Part shown: one piece after another, positions 1 through 10,400 of the stretch
How the letters are laid out: each line of letters begins with the position of its first letter
Position numbering within the stretch: the stretch's first letter is position 1
Assembly: GCF_006538885.1 (NCBI RefSeq)
Contig: NZ_BJLY01000002.1
Location: 558,001-622,000 of the forward strand
DNA: 64,000 nucleotides
Direction: 5' to 3'
DNA from: Gluconobacter roseus NBRC 3990
Lineage (GTDB): Bacteria > Pseudomonadota > Alphaproteobacteria > Acetobacterales > Acetobacteraceae
Notes under the pieces: model-generated
The model's database searches: none
Seen by the model: only the letters and a program-made list of their open reading frames with translations
What the model was told of the DNA's origin: nothing
Made by a program: the position numbers and the translations under genes

Positions 1-1016
1 TCTGTTGAGAAACGGTCATCCGGCAGGAAGTACGGCGTCATGACCCAGATATGCGAGCGGGCCAGCGAAAAGGCCTGCAGCATCCCGTATTCGATCTTTT
101 CCAGATCCGTATCCGGGCCTGACGTCACGATCCGCATCGGTACGCCACCAACGGGGGAAGGTTCGGGCAGATAACGCTCGCCTTCGAGTTCCTCTCCCGT
201 CGTGAATGACCAGTCCCAGGCAAAAGACACGGCGAGCTGATGCACGATCGGCCCCTGAAGACGGAAATGCGTATCCGCGACCGGCAGCTTCGTCCGCAGC
301 CGGAGCATGTTCTCCTCGCCGATGTTCAAGCCGCCCATGAAACCGACTGTCCCATCGACCACCAGGATCTTGCGATGATTGCGCAAATTGATGAACGGCA
401 TGCGCCAGGGCCAGACCGAGTGCATGAACCGCGCGCAGGCTACGCCCTCGCGCCGCAGCCGGCGCTCGATCCCACAGCGGAAATACCCGCTCCCGATTCC
501 GTCCACCAGAACCCGTACTGCGACCCCGCGCCGCTTTGCTGCCACCAGAGCCTCGGCAAAACGCTGGCCGACCTCATCGTCCCTGAAAATATAGGAACAC
601 AGGATGATCGATTTTTTGGCCTGCCCGATCGCCTCCAGCATTACCGGATAGGCATTGTCCCCGTCATGCAGGCAGGTGACCGAATTGCCCCGCATCAGCG
701 GCCGTTCCGTCAGCCGTCCCAGCATTTTCGACAGCGGTGCCAGATTGCCTTCCACCGTCTGCCGGTACTGGGCCAGCGGATCGCGTCCCTCCCATAGATG
801 CTGGTTGACCATCTTCTGGGCCCGGCGCCGGACACGATTGATGCCGAACATCAGATACAGCACCGTCCCCAGCAGTGGTGCGATCCAGCAGATGCCGATC
901 CATCCTGTGCAGGATGCCGTGTCACGTTTGTGAATGAGAGCATGGACCGTCACGGAAACAGGAAGGATCCAGCGCAAAATCTGCGTGAGGATATGGAAAA
1001 CGGTCCAGTGCGTCAT
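1..1016 (-). CDS. cls: Cardiolipin synthase / phospholipase D family protein (3' end outside window)
   Basis: The gene runs off the left edge, so only the first 338 codons are visible. The ATG at 1016 follows a good Shine-Dalgarno (AGGGAGA). The N-terminus has two hydrophobic segments (about residues 8-28 and 36-58), as in bacterial cardiolipin synthases. The first HKD motif (HRKILVVD, H near residue 214) is followed by the family-typical GGLNIG. The second HKD copy should lie beyond the edge, so completeness cannot be judged. Known family role: phosphatidyl transfer between two phosphatidylglycerols, or PG plus PE, to make cardiolipin at the inner membrane. It is divergent from bpt. A different PLD-superfamily lipid synthase is possible. 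Confidence 0.88.
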   Translation of the reverse strand, partial: MTHWTVFHILTQILRWILPVSVTVHALIHKRDTASCTGWIGICWIAPLLGTVLYLMFGINRVRRRAQKMVNQHLWEGRDPLAQYRQTVEGNLAPLSKMLGRLTERPLMRGNSVTCLHDGDNAYPVMLEAIGQAKKSIILCSYIFRDDEVGQRFAEALVAAKRRGVAVRVLVDGIGSGYFRCGIERRLRREGVACARFMHSVWPWRMPFINLRNHRKILVVDGTVGFMGGLNIGEENMLRLRTKLPVADTHFRLQGPIVHQLAVSFAWDWSFTTGEELEGERYLPEPSPVGGVPMRIVTSGPDTDLEKIEYGMLQAFSLARSHIWVMTPYFLPDDRFST

Positions 1017-1078
1017 AAATCTCCCTGTAGCGAACACCCCGGGCCTGAAAACAGCACACAGGCCTCCGGACGTTCACG

Positions 1079-1102
1079 CTTCATCCTTTCGCAAAGATGA
1101 AG
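1079..1102. other. Small stem-loop between the divergent cls and bpt genes
   Basis: CTTCAT + CTTT pairs with AAAG + ATGAAG around a three-base loop, with one bulged C. It lies in the 155 bp between the two divergent starts. No convincing promoter could be assigned in this gap. It may be an operator or simply chance. Confidence 0.3.
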
Positions 1103-1171
1103 GATGCGCCACCCCCCGTCATTGCGATAAGATCATCGACCGGTCCGGTTTTTTAAAAAGGAGAGCGTTCC

Positions 1172-1894
1172 ATGCAGCATCGCCCACAGCTCTTCTACAC
1201 GACGGCCCCGGCCCCATGCCCCTATCTGCCGGACCGCACCGAACGCAAGGTCCTGACCGAGCTTACCGGTCCTGAAGCGGTCGCCCTTCACAATCGTCTT
1301 TCCCAGGCCGGCTTCCGCCGCAGTCATACCATAGCCTACGCACCGGTCTGTGTCGGCTGCCGTGCCTGCACGCCCATGCGCATCCCGGCCACGACCTTTG
1401 CGCCGACCCGGACTCAGAGAAAGATACGTAATCGCCATGCGGACCTTGTCGTCAGCATGGTGCCACCCGTTCCAACGGACGAGCAGTTCCGACTGTTCGA
1501 AATGTATCAGGCCGTCCGCCATGCCGATGGCGACATGGCCCATATGTGCTGGCGCGACTATGTGGATCTGATTGCCAATACCCCGGTTGAGACCTTCCTG
1601 GCCGAGTTCCGGCGCCCAGACGGGACGCTCGTCTGCGTCAGTCTGGTGGACCGCCTTTCAGATGGTCTGTCTGCCGTTTACACGTTCTATGACGTCAACG
1701 ACCTGACGGCCTCATGGGGTACGTTTTCGATCCTGTGGCTGATCGAGGAAACCGCCCGGATGGGGCTGGATCATCTGTATCTGGGCTATTACGTCCCCGG
1801 CAGCCCCAAGATGGCTTACAAAGCCGCCTTTGGACCCGCCGAGATTTTCCGCGATGGTCACTGGGGCCTGCTGCCAAGCCTTCTCCCTGCCTGA
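1172..1894 (+). CDS. bpt: Aspartate/glutamate leucyltransferase (bacterial N-degron pathway)
   Basis: A 240-residue protein of the Bpt/ATE family. These enzymes transfer leucine from Leu-tRNA to proteins starting with Asp or Glu, marking them for ClpS-ClpAP degradation in the cytosol. The N-terminal domain carries the conserved cysteines (C16; C60, C63 and C66 in CVGCRAC) and the QRKIRNRH motif that follow the family pattern. The C-terminal half is the GNAT-like transferase fold (DHLYLGYYVPGS, KMAYKA). A strong AAGGAGA precedes the ATG. It is convergent with parC and its stop codon sits in the loop of a 10-bp hairpin. Length matches the bacterial family. Confidence 0.95.
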   Translation: MQHRPQLFYTTAPAPCPYLPDRTERKVLTELTGPEAVALHNRLSQAGFRRSHTIAYAPVCVGCRACTPMRIPATTFAPTRTQRKIRNRHADLVVSMVPPVPTDEQFRLFEMYQAVRHADGDMAHMCWRDYVDLIANTPVETFLAEFRRPDGTLVCVSLVDRLSDGLSAVYTFYDVNDLTASWGTFSILWLIEETARMGLDHLYLGYYVPGSPKMAYKAAFGPAEIFRDGHWGLLPSLLPA

Positions 1895-1908
1895 ACGCGG
1901 CAGGGAGA
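1882..1908. terminator. Hairpin spanning the bpt stop codon (bidirectional terminator candidate)
   Basis: TCTCCCTGCC pairs perfectly with GGCAGGGAGA (10 bp) around a 7-base loop that contains the bpt TGA. parC ends 9 bp beyond it on the other strand, so the hairpin could stop both transcripts. There is no long T-run on either side. Confidence 0.5.
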
Positions 1909-1916
1909 GCTCGGTC

Positions 1917-4124
1917 TCAGCTTTTACGCAACATCCATTGCGGCGCAGCACGTCCCATGGCTCCACGCCGCGCCTCCAGCGGTGCCAGGTCCGCAGCCTG
2001 ACGAACGCGCTGTCCTTCCTGCCACAACAGCCCTTCGGACAAGGTCAGCGTTCGGATATCCCGCAGCGTGCTATCACCCAGTTTCTGGAACGCCACGCCA
2101 GCCCCACGCGTCATTTCCGGCACCTGCTCCAGCGGGAAAATCAGGGCGCGTTTGTTCTGTCCCAGCGTCAGCACATGCGTGCCGCCAACCGGAATGCAGG
2201 CAAAGACCTCGTCACCGTCCTTGATGTTGAAAACCTGCTTTCCCGTCCGCTTCTCGGCCACCAGCCCCGCTTCCGACACGATCATGCCACGTCCGGCCGC
2301 CGAAGCGATCAGGCGGCGTCCCTCATCCGAAACCGGGAACAGCGTCACCACGCGGTCTTCCTGCGGCACCTCTACCACGGTCCGGAACGGCTGGCCGAAA
2401 CCACGTCCACGAGGCAGATCCGCCGCCTTGATCGTATAGGCCTTGCCGCTGCTGGAAATCAGGCAGAGACGATCCGTGCTCTGGCACTCTACGGAGAGCC
2501 AGCCTTCGTCGCCTTCCTTGAAGCGATGTCCCTGAGGATCGAGCCCATGACCCTTCATGGCACGGATCCAGCCCTCGCGGGACAGAAGAACCGTCAGTGG
2601 CTCACGGTCGATTTCCAGTGCTGCCGAAATATCAACCGGCTCCGGCGCAGCAGCGATCAGCGTACGGCGGTCTCCCAGCGGGCCAGAGCCGTATTTCTTG
2701 ATCGTACCATCCAGATCCTTGCCAATCCGGGTCCAGCGGCGGCGCTCCGAGCCGAGCAGCGTCTCGAGAGACTTCTGCTCGTCCGCAAGCTTATCCCGCT
2801 CGCGCCGGATTTCCATTTCTTCAAGCCGACGCAGCGAGCGCAGCCGCATGTTCAGCACCGCTTCGGCCTGAACGTCTGTCAGACTGAACGTCGCCATCAG
2901 GCTGACCTTGGGTTCGTCCTCTTCACGGATGATCCGGATTACCTCATCGAGGTTCAGATAGACCGCAAGGAAGCCTTCCAGGATCTCCAGCCGCCGCAGC
3001 ACTGCCGCCAGACGGTGGTTCGAGCGGCGCACCAGCACTTCATGCACGTGATCCAGCCAGGCCCGCAGAACCTGCTTCAGCGACAACACACCCGGAACAC
3101 GGTCTCCGCCCAGAACATTCATGTTCAGGCTGAACCGGTTTTCAAGCGCCGTGTTGCGGAACAGCGTCTCCATCAAGACTTCGGGTTCGACGCCCTTGGT
3201 CTTGGGCTCCAGCACAAGGCGGATATCAGTCGTACTCTCGTCGCGGACATCACCCAGAAGCGGCAGCTTGCGCTGCTCCATCAGGTCCGCAATCTGCTCG
3301 ATCAGACGGGATTTCTGCACCTGATACGGAATCTCGGTGACGATAATCACCCAGGTGCCAAACCGTCCCTGCTCGACCTCCCAGCGTGCGCGCGTCCGGA
3401 AACTGCCACGGCCGGTTTCATAGGAACGGATGATGGAGTCGCGCTCTTCCACCAGAATGCCGCCCGTCGGAAAATCCGGCCCGGGCATCAGATCCACCAG
3501 TTCGGCGATCGTCACATCCGGCTTTTCGATCAGAAGCTTCGCGGCCCGGCAGATCTCGGCAGCATTATGCGGCGGAATGCTCGTCGCCATACCCACGGCA
3601 ATGCCTGCCGCGCCATTGGCCAGAAGATTCGGAAACGTGCCCGGCAGCACAATCGGCTCGTGATCTTCATTGTCGTAGGTCGCGCGGAAATCGACCGCAT
3701 CGTCCTGAATCCCGTCCAGCAGCGCCTGTGCTACTTCCGTCAGGCGGCTTTCGGTATAACGCATGGCGGCCGCGCCATCGCCGTCGATGGAGCCGAAATT
3801 GCCCTGTCCCTCGACCAGCGGATAGCGGACCGCAAAATCCTGTGCCAGACGCACCAGCGCCTCGTACACAGAGGCATCGCCATGCGGATGGAACTTACCG
3901 ATCACATCACCGACGACACGTGCACACTTTTTAAACCCTGATGTGGGATCAAGGCGGAGCTGCTGCATCGCATAAAGGAGGCGGCGGTGTACCGGCTTCA
4001 GGCCATCACGCACGTCCGGAAGGGACCGCGACATGATTGTCGACATCGCATACGCAATATATCGCTCGCTCAGAGCCTCAGCGAGCTTGGTATCCTCGAT
4101 ATGACCAGCCAGATCCGTTCCCAT
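1917..4124 (-). CDS. parC: DNA topoisomerase IV subunit A
   Basis: A 735-residue ParC. With ParE it forms the type IIA topoisomerase that decatenates daughter chromosomes. The breakage-reunion domain opens the protein, with the active-site tyrosine at Y123 (AMRYTESRL), the quinolone-determining helix at residues 80-92 ([10 protein letters not shown]) and the tower and coiled-coil segment near 400-460. The C-terminal domain is short, as in ParC rather than GyrA. The frame is open for 11 more codons upstream, but the ATG at 4124 has GAGGGGAGA at the right distance and gives the normal ParC N-terminus. The position equivalent to E. coli ParC Ser80 is Ala84. The 5' end overlaps the divergent lipoprotein gene by 24 bp. 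Confidence 0.96.
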   Translation of the reverse strand: MGTDLAGHIEDTKLAEALSERYIAYAMSTIMSRSLPDVRDGLKPVHRRLLYAMQQLRLDPTSGFKKCARVVGDVIGKFHPHGDASVYEALVRLAQDFAVRYPLVEGQGNFGSIDGDGAAAMRYTESRLTEVAQALLDGIQDDAVDFRATYDNEDHEPIVLPGTFPNLLANGAAGIAVGMATSIPPHNAAEICRAAKLLIEKPDVTIAELVDLMPGPDFPTGGILVEERDSIIRSYETGRGSFRTRARWEVEQGRFGTWVIIVTEIPYQVQKSRLIEQIADLMEQRKLPLLGDVRDESTTDIRLVLEPKTKGVEPEVLMETLFRNTALENRFSLNMNVLGGDRVPGVLSLKQVLRAWLDHVHEVLVRRSNHRLAAVLRRLEILEGFLAVYLNLDEVIRIIREEDEPKVSLMATFSLTDVQAEAVLNMRLRSLRRLEEMEIRRERDKLADEQKSLETLLGSERRRWTRIGKDLDGTIKKYGSGPLGDRRTLIAAAPEPVDISAALEIDREPLTVLLSREGWIRAMKGHGLDPQGHRFKEGDEGWLSVECQSTDRLCLISSSGKAYTIKAADLPRGRGFGQPFRTVVEVPQEDRVVTLFPVSDEGRRLIASAAGRGMIVSEAGLVAEKRTGKQVFNIKDGDEVFACIPVGGTHVLTLGQNKRALIFPLEQVPEMTRGAGVAFQKLGDSTLRDIRTLTLSEGLLWQEGQRVRQAADLAPLEARRGAMGRAAPQWMLRKS

Positions 4125-4577
4125 GCATCTCCCCTCTTTCGTGCAGGACTTAGACACTGGCGTGCCCTTCTGTCCAGCGCTCTCCTTATTCTGCCAGCGG
4201 CCTGTTCACCCTACCGCCCGGTCCAGAAGGCGGAAGTGTCCTTCGCGCTGGCCGGGTTCAGGGCGCACCCTGCCGATACGACCGCACGCTGGGCGATGAT
4301 GAACCTCCTGCCCCCCAACACCCTGACCTATCGTATGCAGAACGGGCAGCCGGTTCTGCTCTATGCCGATCCCATCGCCTGCGGCTGCGTCTATATGGGC
4401 GACAAAACGGCCTATGCTGCCTACAAGGCCAGTCATCCGATCGATGTCGCGCAGGAGCAGCGCATGACGGCCGAGATTAACCAGCATCCCGGCTGGGACT
4501 GGTCCGTCTGGGACAGCACGGCCGATGTAGACGTCGTCAACGGCCTGCGTCCGGGGCCCAGCCACGTTTTTTACTGA
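4101..4577 (+). CDS. Small putative lipoprotein, function unknown
   Basis: A 158-residue protein with a lipoprotein signal: Arg-containing n-region, hydrophobic stretch (LLSSALLIL) and lipobox LPAAC with the lipidated Cys at 35. The mature part has no domain I recognise; it contains a CGC pair (IACGCVYMG), several Trp/Tyr residues and ends in a short VFY tail. I chose the ATG at 4101 because it gives a complete signal peptide. A longer in-frame start at 3987 would put a charged, implausible segment before it. No clear Shine-Dalgarno is seen. It overlaps parC by 24 bp at its start and recO by 7 bp at its end, so both ends are shared with opposite-strand genes. Confidence 0.75.
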   Translation: MTSQIRSHASPLFRAGLRHWRALLSSALLILPAACSPYRPVQKAEVSFALAGFRAHPADTTARWAMMNLLPPNTLTYRMQNGQPVLLYADPIACGCVYMGDKTAYAAYKASHPIDVAQEQRMTAEINQHPGWDWSVWDSTADVDVVNGLRPGPSHVFY

Positions 4578-5335
4578 TCGGACTCCGTCGCAGCGTCCGG
4601 TACAGGCTGAAGCCGCTGTACATACTCCACCAGCCGCTCCCGTGCCGCGGGCAGTGGCTGGTGCCGCACGCCAAAGACCCAGCGCGACAGGAAATGTCCC
4701 GTCAGCGCCAGACCATCTTTCCAGTCTTCGGGTGTTCCGTCCTGTGTTTCATCCGTCATCAGCGCGGGTAACGGAAGGAGCCTGTCCCGCCATTCGCCAG
4801 CCCCTTCCCGGCTTACCGCCCGTCCCGACCGTGGCGACACGTAGACCAGATCTTCCCGCGCGCCCGTCACTGCACATTCCGACAGGTCCAGCCCATAGCC
4901 GAGCCCTGCCAGAAGCTGGGCTTCCCAGCGCAGATAGGCGCCCATCGGCGCAGGCTCGGGCGCCACACTGATCAGCGTCAGAAGGCGGACCAGCCGCATG
5001 AAAAGCTCCGGATGCGGTTCCCCCTGCGGTAAGGCCCCGTCGACCAGCGCGCAGGCACTGCTCACCATCTCAAGCTGCAGCGGAGCATCCAGAATGCGCC
5101 CCGCCACGCACTGAACCGGCTCGGCCGTCAGCGTCCCGAGCTGATCCGCAAGTCGCGCCCGCCAGCGCGCCATGACCAGATTGCCGGTCTGCCACAAAGA
5201 AGCCTGACGACGAGAAGCCCCTCCGCGCGCCATGCCATGTGAAACCCCGTGCTCCTCGCTGAATAGATGGACGAGCGCACTTCCCTCACCATAAGGCCGG
5301 ACTGACAGAACCAGCGCCGCCGCTTCCCATTCCAT
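4571..5335 (-). CDS. recO: DNA repair protein RecO
   Basis: A 254-residue RecO. In the RecFOR pathway this protein loads RecA on SSB-coated single-stranded gaps. The N-terminal OB-fold begins with the typical EWEAAALVLSVRPYGEGSAL, followed by HLFSEEHG and the GG..R segment. The rest is the helical C-terminal domain. Alphaproteobacterial RecO lacks the zinc cysteines of some other groups, and none are seen here. AGGAGG seven bases before the ATG at 5335 decides the start over an upstream in-frame one at 5362. It lies downstream of tsf in the same direction. Confidence 0.9.
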   Translation of the reverse strand: MEWEAAALVLSVRPYGEGSALVHLFSEEHGVSHGMARGGASRRQASLWQTGNLVMARWRARLADQLGTLTAEPVQCVAGRILDAPLQLEMVSSACALVDGALPQGEPHPELFMRLVRLLTLISVAPEPAPMGAYLRWEAQLLAGLGYGLDLSECAVTGAREDLVYVSPRSGRAVSREGAGEWRDRLLPLPALMTDETQDGTPEDWKDGLALTGHFLSRWVFGVRHQPLPAARERLVEYVQRLQPVPDAATESDQ

Positions 5336-5367
5336 CGTCCATCCTCCTGATCCGTACGCCAAAACGC

Positions 5368-5406
5368 AGAAAGCCCCCGCACGCCGGAGCGCACAGAGGC
5401 CTTTCT
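5368..5406 (-). terminator. Imperfect hairpin downstream of tsf
   Basis: AGAAAG and CTTTCT close a GC-rich stem with wobble pairs between tsf and recO. A second 10-bp stem (CTGAGCCGGG with CCCGGTTCAG, one G-U) lies just upstream at about 5429-5452. Neither has a clean T-run. They may reduce read-through from tsf into recO. Confidence 0.4.
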
Positions 5407-5466
5407 ACAGACTTTCGAGCCCGACCTGAACCGGGCAGACCCGGCTCAGGACAGGAACGGAAAATC

Positions 5467-6375
5467 TTACTTGGTGCCGGCAGCAGCAGCGACTTCAGCA
5501 GCGAAGTCGTTCTCTTCCTTTTCGATGCCTTCACCGAGCTGGAAGCGCTCGAAACCGACCAGCTTTGCACCAGCCTTGTCGACGATCTTGGACACGCGGC
5601 TCTCGCCGTCCAGAACCCACACCTGCTCCAGAAGAACGACTTCTTCATAGAACTTGCGGATACGGCCTTCGACCATCTTCTCGATGATGGCTTCCGGCTT
5701 GCCGGACTCACGGGCCTGCTCGATCAGGACGGCACGCTCGCGCTCCAGGGACTCCGGATCGACGCTGGCAACGTCCAGAGCAGCCGGACGGGTTGCAGCA
5801 ACATGCATGCCGATCTGGCGACCCAGCGTCAGCAGGGCGTCGGACTCGGACGGAGCTTCCAGAGCGGCCAGAACGCCGATCTTGCCAATACCCGGACGCA
5901 GGGCGCTGTGGACGTAGCTGGCAACAACGCCGGACTCGACCGACAGGACCTTGGCGCGACGGATGGCCATGTTCTCGCCGATCGTGGCGATCAGGTGCGT
6001 CAGCTCGTCAGCAACCGTACGGCCCGACGGAACCTTGCCAGCCTTGATGGCGTCCAGATCGTCGCCGACTTCCAGAGCAACGTGAGCGACCTGCTCGACG
6101 AATGCCTGGAATGCCTCGTTACGACCCACGAAGTCCGTCTCGGCGTTCACTTCGACCATGGCAGCGCGGTTCTTGGCGGACACAACACCGACCAGACCTT
6201 CAGCCGTCGTACGGCCGGACTTCTTCGCAGCCTGGGACAGACCCTTCGTGCGCAGCCAGTCGATGGCGGCTTCCATGTCGCCGGCAGCTTCCGTCAGGGC
6301 CTTCTTGCAATCCATCATGCCCGCGCCGGTCTTCTCGCGCAGTTCGCGGACCAGGGCTGCTGTGATTTCTGCCAT
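5467..6375 (-). CDS. tsf: Translation elongation factor Ts
   Basis: A 302-residue EF-Ts, the nucleotide exchange factor that releases GDP from EF-Tu. The N-terminal UBA-like module (residues 4-40) includes the hallmark [15 protein letters not shown]. The core carries the conserved [11 protein letters not shown] near residue 80, and the C-terminal dimerisation region contains the family-typical ending before the [12 protein letters not shown] tail. It follows rpsB by about 100 bp, the almost universal rpsB-tsf arrangement, with an intercistronic hairpin in between. The ATG at 6375 is preceded by GAGGGATGAG. Length is normal. Confidence 0.98.
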   Translation of the reverse strand: MAEITAALVRELREKTGAGMMDCKKALTEAAGDMEAAIDWLRTKGLSQAAKKSGRTTAEGLVGVVSAKNRAAMVEVNAETDFVGRNEAFQAFVEQVAHVALEVGDDLDAIKAGKVPSGRTVADELTHLIATIGENMAIRRAKVLSVESGVVASYVHSALRPGIGKIGVLAALEAPSESDALLTLGRQIGMHVAATRPAALDVASVDPESLERERAVLIEQARESGKPEAIIEKMVEGRIRKFYEEVVLLEQVWVLDGESRVSKIVDKAGAKLVGFERFQLGEGIEKEENDFAAEVAAAAGTK

Positions 6376-6392
6376 TTATCTCATCCCTCAAA

Positions 6393-6430
6393 AAAGATCA
6401 TGCGGCCGGACGATTTCGCCCGGCCGCATG
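6393..6430 (-). terminator. Intrinsic-type hairpin between rpsB and tsf
   Basis: CATGCGGCCGG pairs perfectly with CCGGCCGCATG (11 bp, 10-base loop). On the minus strand it is followed by ATCTTTTTTG. This is a good Rho-independent terminator shape placed between two co-directional genes, so it probably attenuates rather than blocks tsf transcription. Confidence 0.7.
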
Positions 6431-6476
6431 CCGTGTTTCAGTTGCCGTTTTCCATGACCGGACCCCGGCAGTCTGT

Positions 6477-7274
6477 TCAGCCAGCGGAAGCGGGAGCTTC
6501 TGCACCTTCAGCAGCGGCGGCTTCCAGAACAGCCGTCTCAGCCGGCAGTTCTTCAGCTGCACCGATGTCCTGACCCGAAGCAGCCAGCTCGGCGGAAATA
6601 CCGTCGAGAACCGCACCGGAGACCAGATCGCAATACAGGGTGATGGCGCGGATAGCGTCATCGTTGCCCGGGATCGGATAGGTCACGCCAGCAGGATTGG
6701 AGTTGCTGTCGAGGACGCCGATGACCGGAATGCCAAGCTTCGTGGCTTCTTCGATCGCCAGCTTTTCCTTGTTCGTGTCGATCACGAACAGCAGGTCGGG
6801 CAGGCCGCCCATTTCCTTGATGCCGCCGAGGGAACGCTCGAGCTTCTCGCGGTCACGCGTGATGTCGAGAACTTCCTTCTTCGTCAGGCCAGCCGTGTCA
6901 CCGGACAGCATGTCGTCGATCTGGCGCAGACGCTTGATGGAACCCGTGATGGTCTTCCAGTTGGTCAGCATGCCGCCGAGCCAGCGGTGGTTGACGTAGT
7001 ACTGGCCGCAACGCTGCGCAGCTTCAGCAACATGGTCAGCCGCGGCGCGCTTGGTGCCAACGAACAGGACGCGACCACCGTTGGCGACCGTATCACGGAC
7101 AACCTTCAGGGCGCGGTCCAGCATCGGAACCGTCTGCTGCAGGTCGATGATGTGAACCTGGTTACGCACACCGAACAGGTACGGCGCCATGGCCGGGTTC
7201 CAGCGACGGGTGTGGTGACCGAAATGAACGCCGGCTTCAAGGAGCTGGCGCATGGTGAAATCAGGCATTGCCAT
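6477..7274 (-). CDS. rpsB: 30S ribosomal protein S2
   Basis: A 265-residue S2 protein. It opens with [20 protein letters not shown], the usual S2 start, and contains HIIDLQQT, the GGMLTNWKT loop and the [15 protein letters not shown] segment. The C-terminus has an acidic, Ala/Glu-rich tail (about the last 30 residues) longer than in E. coli S2. The frame is open for 20 codons upstream, but the family N-terminus fixes the start at 7274. The 192 bp to dnaE presumably hold its own promoter and leader, where S2 autoregulation acts in other bacteria. Confidence 0.97.
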   Translation of the reverse strand: MAMPDFTMRQLLEAGVHFGHHTRRWNPAMAPYLFGVRNQVHIIDLQQTVPMLDRALKVVRDTVANGGRVLFVGTKRAAADHVAEAAQRCGQYYVNHRWLGGMLTNWKTITGSIKRLRQIDDMLSGDTAGLTKKEVLDITRDREKLERSLGGIKEMGGLPDLLFVIDTNKEKLAIEEATKLGIPVIGVLDSNSNPAGVTYPIPGNDDAIRAITLYCDLVSGAVLDGISAELAASGQDIGAAEELPAETAVLEAAAAEGAEAPASAG

Positions 7275-7466
7275 GATTCGAAAATTCCTTGCGTCTGGTT
7301 GAACCTCCGCATGGCAACGTCCCCGGAAGGACACCAGAAAACCCTAGAGCCATGCGTGCGGATTGCCCTTATCCGGAGGAAACTCCGTAGAAGAACGGTC
7401 GCGATATGGCGGAAAAGACCTGCAGATGCAAGACCTGTCAGCAGAGTTTCATACTGTCATGCTGCC

Positions 7467-10400
7467 TCAGACCTGTTCAGCCCGTTCGACACCCTTCAAT
7501 GTTCGCAGACGCTCGGCAAGACGCGGCGTCACCCGGTAAGCGCCTGGTATGGAGATTTCTACGTCCCGCGTTTCTTCCACTAATGGCAGCAGCTTCACGC
7601 GTCCGACACCTCCCTGAACCTCCTCCAGCAGGGCCGCCAGATCCGGCAGTATCGCGTTTTCTTTCAGCCAGACGCGAATTTCTGATCGCTCGGCTGCAGC
7701 GGCAACTTCAAGGTCCATGACGCTCTGCGCCGTAATCCTCAGGGCATCTCCGTCCACCTTGAGCTCGGCATTCACGAGAATAGCCTGCCCTGCAACCAGC
7801 AGATCCCGGCATGAAATCAGTGTTTCGGAGAACAGCGTGACCTCACACCCACCACCGCTGTCCGACAGATTGACCCACGCCATTTTCTTTCCAGTGCGTG
7901 TCGGTCGTTCCTTGCGATCGACCACACAGCCCGCGATCTTGACACGCGTAGTGCCTGTTTTTGCAGCATTTTCCAGTGCGTTGGATGGCGTAACCCCGAG
8001 GCGCCGCAGCACACTTCGATAGGCGTCGAGCGGATGGGCACTCATATGGAAACCAATAGCCGAAGCTTCCAGTGAAAGCCGCTCGAAGTCGGGCCAAGGG
8101 CGCCCTTCGTTCAAACGCAGGATCTCGCGTTCCTGACCCGCCCCTCCAAACAATCCAGCCTGTCCCATCTGCTGTTCCTGAGCCCGGGCCTGAGCCCGGC
8201 GCAGCAAAATATCAGCACTTGAGAAAACGATGTGCCGTTCTTTGAGAAGACTGTCGAAAGCTCCTGCTTTTGCAAGACTTTCCAGCTGGATCTTGTTCAG
8301 GCTTTTAGGATCACAACGCTCGGCAAAATCCGTCAGATCCTGAAATGGCTTATTCCCGCGGCAGGCGACAACGCTCTCCATCGCAGCCGCACCCACACGC
8401 TTGATGGCAGAAAGTGCATAGCGGATTCCCTGACGTCCATCCTCCAGCATCTCAATCGAGAAATCTGCCATAGATTTATTAATATCAACGGGTAACACGG
8501 GAATTTTCATCCGCCGCGCTTCCTGACACAGAGCCGCCAGCTTGTCCGTTTTTTCCCGTGCCAGAGACATACAACCCGCGAGGAACGCAACCGGATGGTT
8601 CGCCTTCATCCAAGCCGTCTGATAGGACACCAGCGCATAGGCTGCGGCATGCGACTTGTTAAAGCCGTAATCCGCAAAACGAGCCATAAGATCAAAGACT
8701 TCGACTGCTTTTTCCTGAGGAATGCCACGCGCCGTCGCACCCTCAGTGAAGATCGCGCGCTGCTTCTCCATTTCCGCAGCGATCTTCTTGCCCATTGCAC
8801 GCCGCAGCAGATCCGCGCCACCCAGACTGTAGCCCGCCATCTTCTGGGCGATCTGCATGACCTGCTCCTGATAGACCATGATCCCATAGGTCTCTTCAAG
8901 AATATCGCGGATTTCCTCATGCGGCGGCTCCCAAGGCTCGCCATGCTTGCGGCGGCAGTAATCCGGGATGTTGGCCATCGGCCCCGGACGATACAGCGAC
9001 ACGCCCGCAATCAGATCTTCCAGTCGGCTGGCTGCCATCTGCTTAAGCATGTCCCGCATGCCCGCGCCTTCGAACTGGAACACGCCGGCCGTATCGCCCT
9101 TGGCCAGCATCTCGAACGTCTTCGTGTCATCCAGCGGAATACGTGAGAGATCGACCGTAATCCCCTGTTCTTTAAGGAAATCCAGACCACGCTTAAGGAT
9201 GGTGAGCGTTGTCAGGCCGAGAAAGTCGAACTTCACCAGCCCGGCCTGCTCAACATATTTCATGTTGTACTGCGTCACGAGCATGTCGCTCTTCGGATCG
9301 CGATACAGCGGCACCAGTTCCACCAGTTCGCGATCACCGATCACCACACCCGCAGCATGGGTGGAGGCATGACGGTACAGGCCCTCGAGCTGCAACGCGA
9401 TTTCCATGAGACGCTTAAGCGACTCATCGCTGTCGCGCATTTCCTGAAGCCGGGGCTCACCATCAATCGCATCGGACAGCGAAACAGGCTTGGCCGGATT
9501 GTTCGGGATCAGTTCGGCAACGCGGTTGACCATACCATAAGGCAGCCCAAGCACACGCCCGACATCACGTACAGCCGCTTTAGCCTGAAGCTTTCCGAAC
9601 GTGATGATCTGCGCCACACGGCTCCCGCCATATTCTTCGCGCACATACCGGATCACTTCATCGCGGCGGTCCTGACAGAAATCAATATCGAAATCCGGCA
9701 TGGAGACACGCTCGGGGTTCAGGAAGCGCTCGAACAGCAGTCCGAACGGAATGGGATCAATATCCGTAATCGTCAGCGCATACGCCACCAGCGAACCTGC
9801 ACCCGATCCACGCCCCGGGCCGACCGGAATATCATGCGCTTTGGCCCACTGGATAAAGTCGGCAACGATCAGGAAGTAGCCCGGGAAGCCCATCCGCGCG
9901 ATGATATCGAGCTCCACCTGAAGACGTTCAGAGTAAAGCTTGCGCTTTTCCTCATCCGCATTAATCGCTTCAAGGCGCTTTTCCAGCCCTTCCCAGGCCA
10001 TGGCCCGCAGCGTTTCCTCTTCCGTCGAACCTTCGCGGACCTTGGGGCAGATCGGCAGAAGCGGCTTGCGCGTGCAGGCCGCCACCGCGCATTTCCGGGC
10101 AATAATCAGTGTGTTGTCACAGGCTTCAGGAAGATCATGAAAGACGGCCCGCATTTCGGCAGGCGTCTTGAACCAGGCCTGCGGAGACACATGCCAGCGG
10201 TCTTCTTCCGCAATCGTCCGACCCTGCGCGATACACAGCAGCGCATCATGGGCCTCATGCATTTCGGGCTTGGGAAAGAAGCATTCATTGGTGGCGACCA
10301 GCGGAATGTCCATCTGGTCCGCCATCGGGATCAGAACACTTTCGACTTCCTGCTCCCCCGCTTCTCCCAGCCGGTTCAGCTCGACCGCGATATTTCCCCG

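Noticed and set aside
1830-3941. A 703-codon plus-strand frame opposite parC
   Set aside because: It is a shadow frame of a clear ParC. It also overlaps the end of bpt and shows no family motif.
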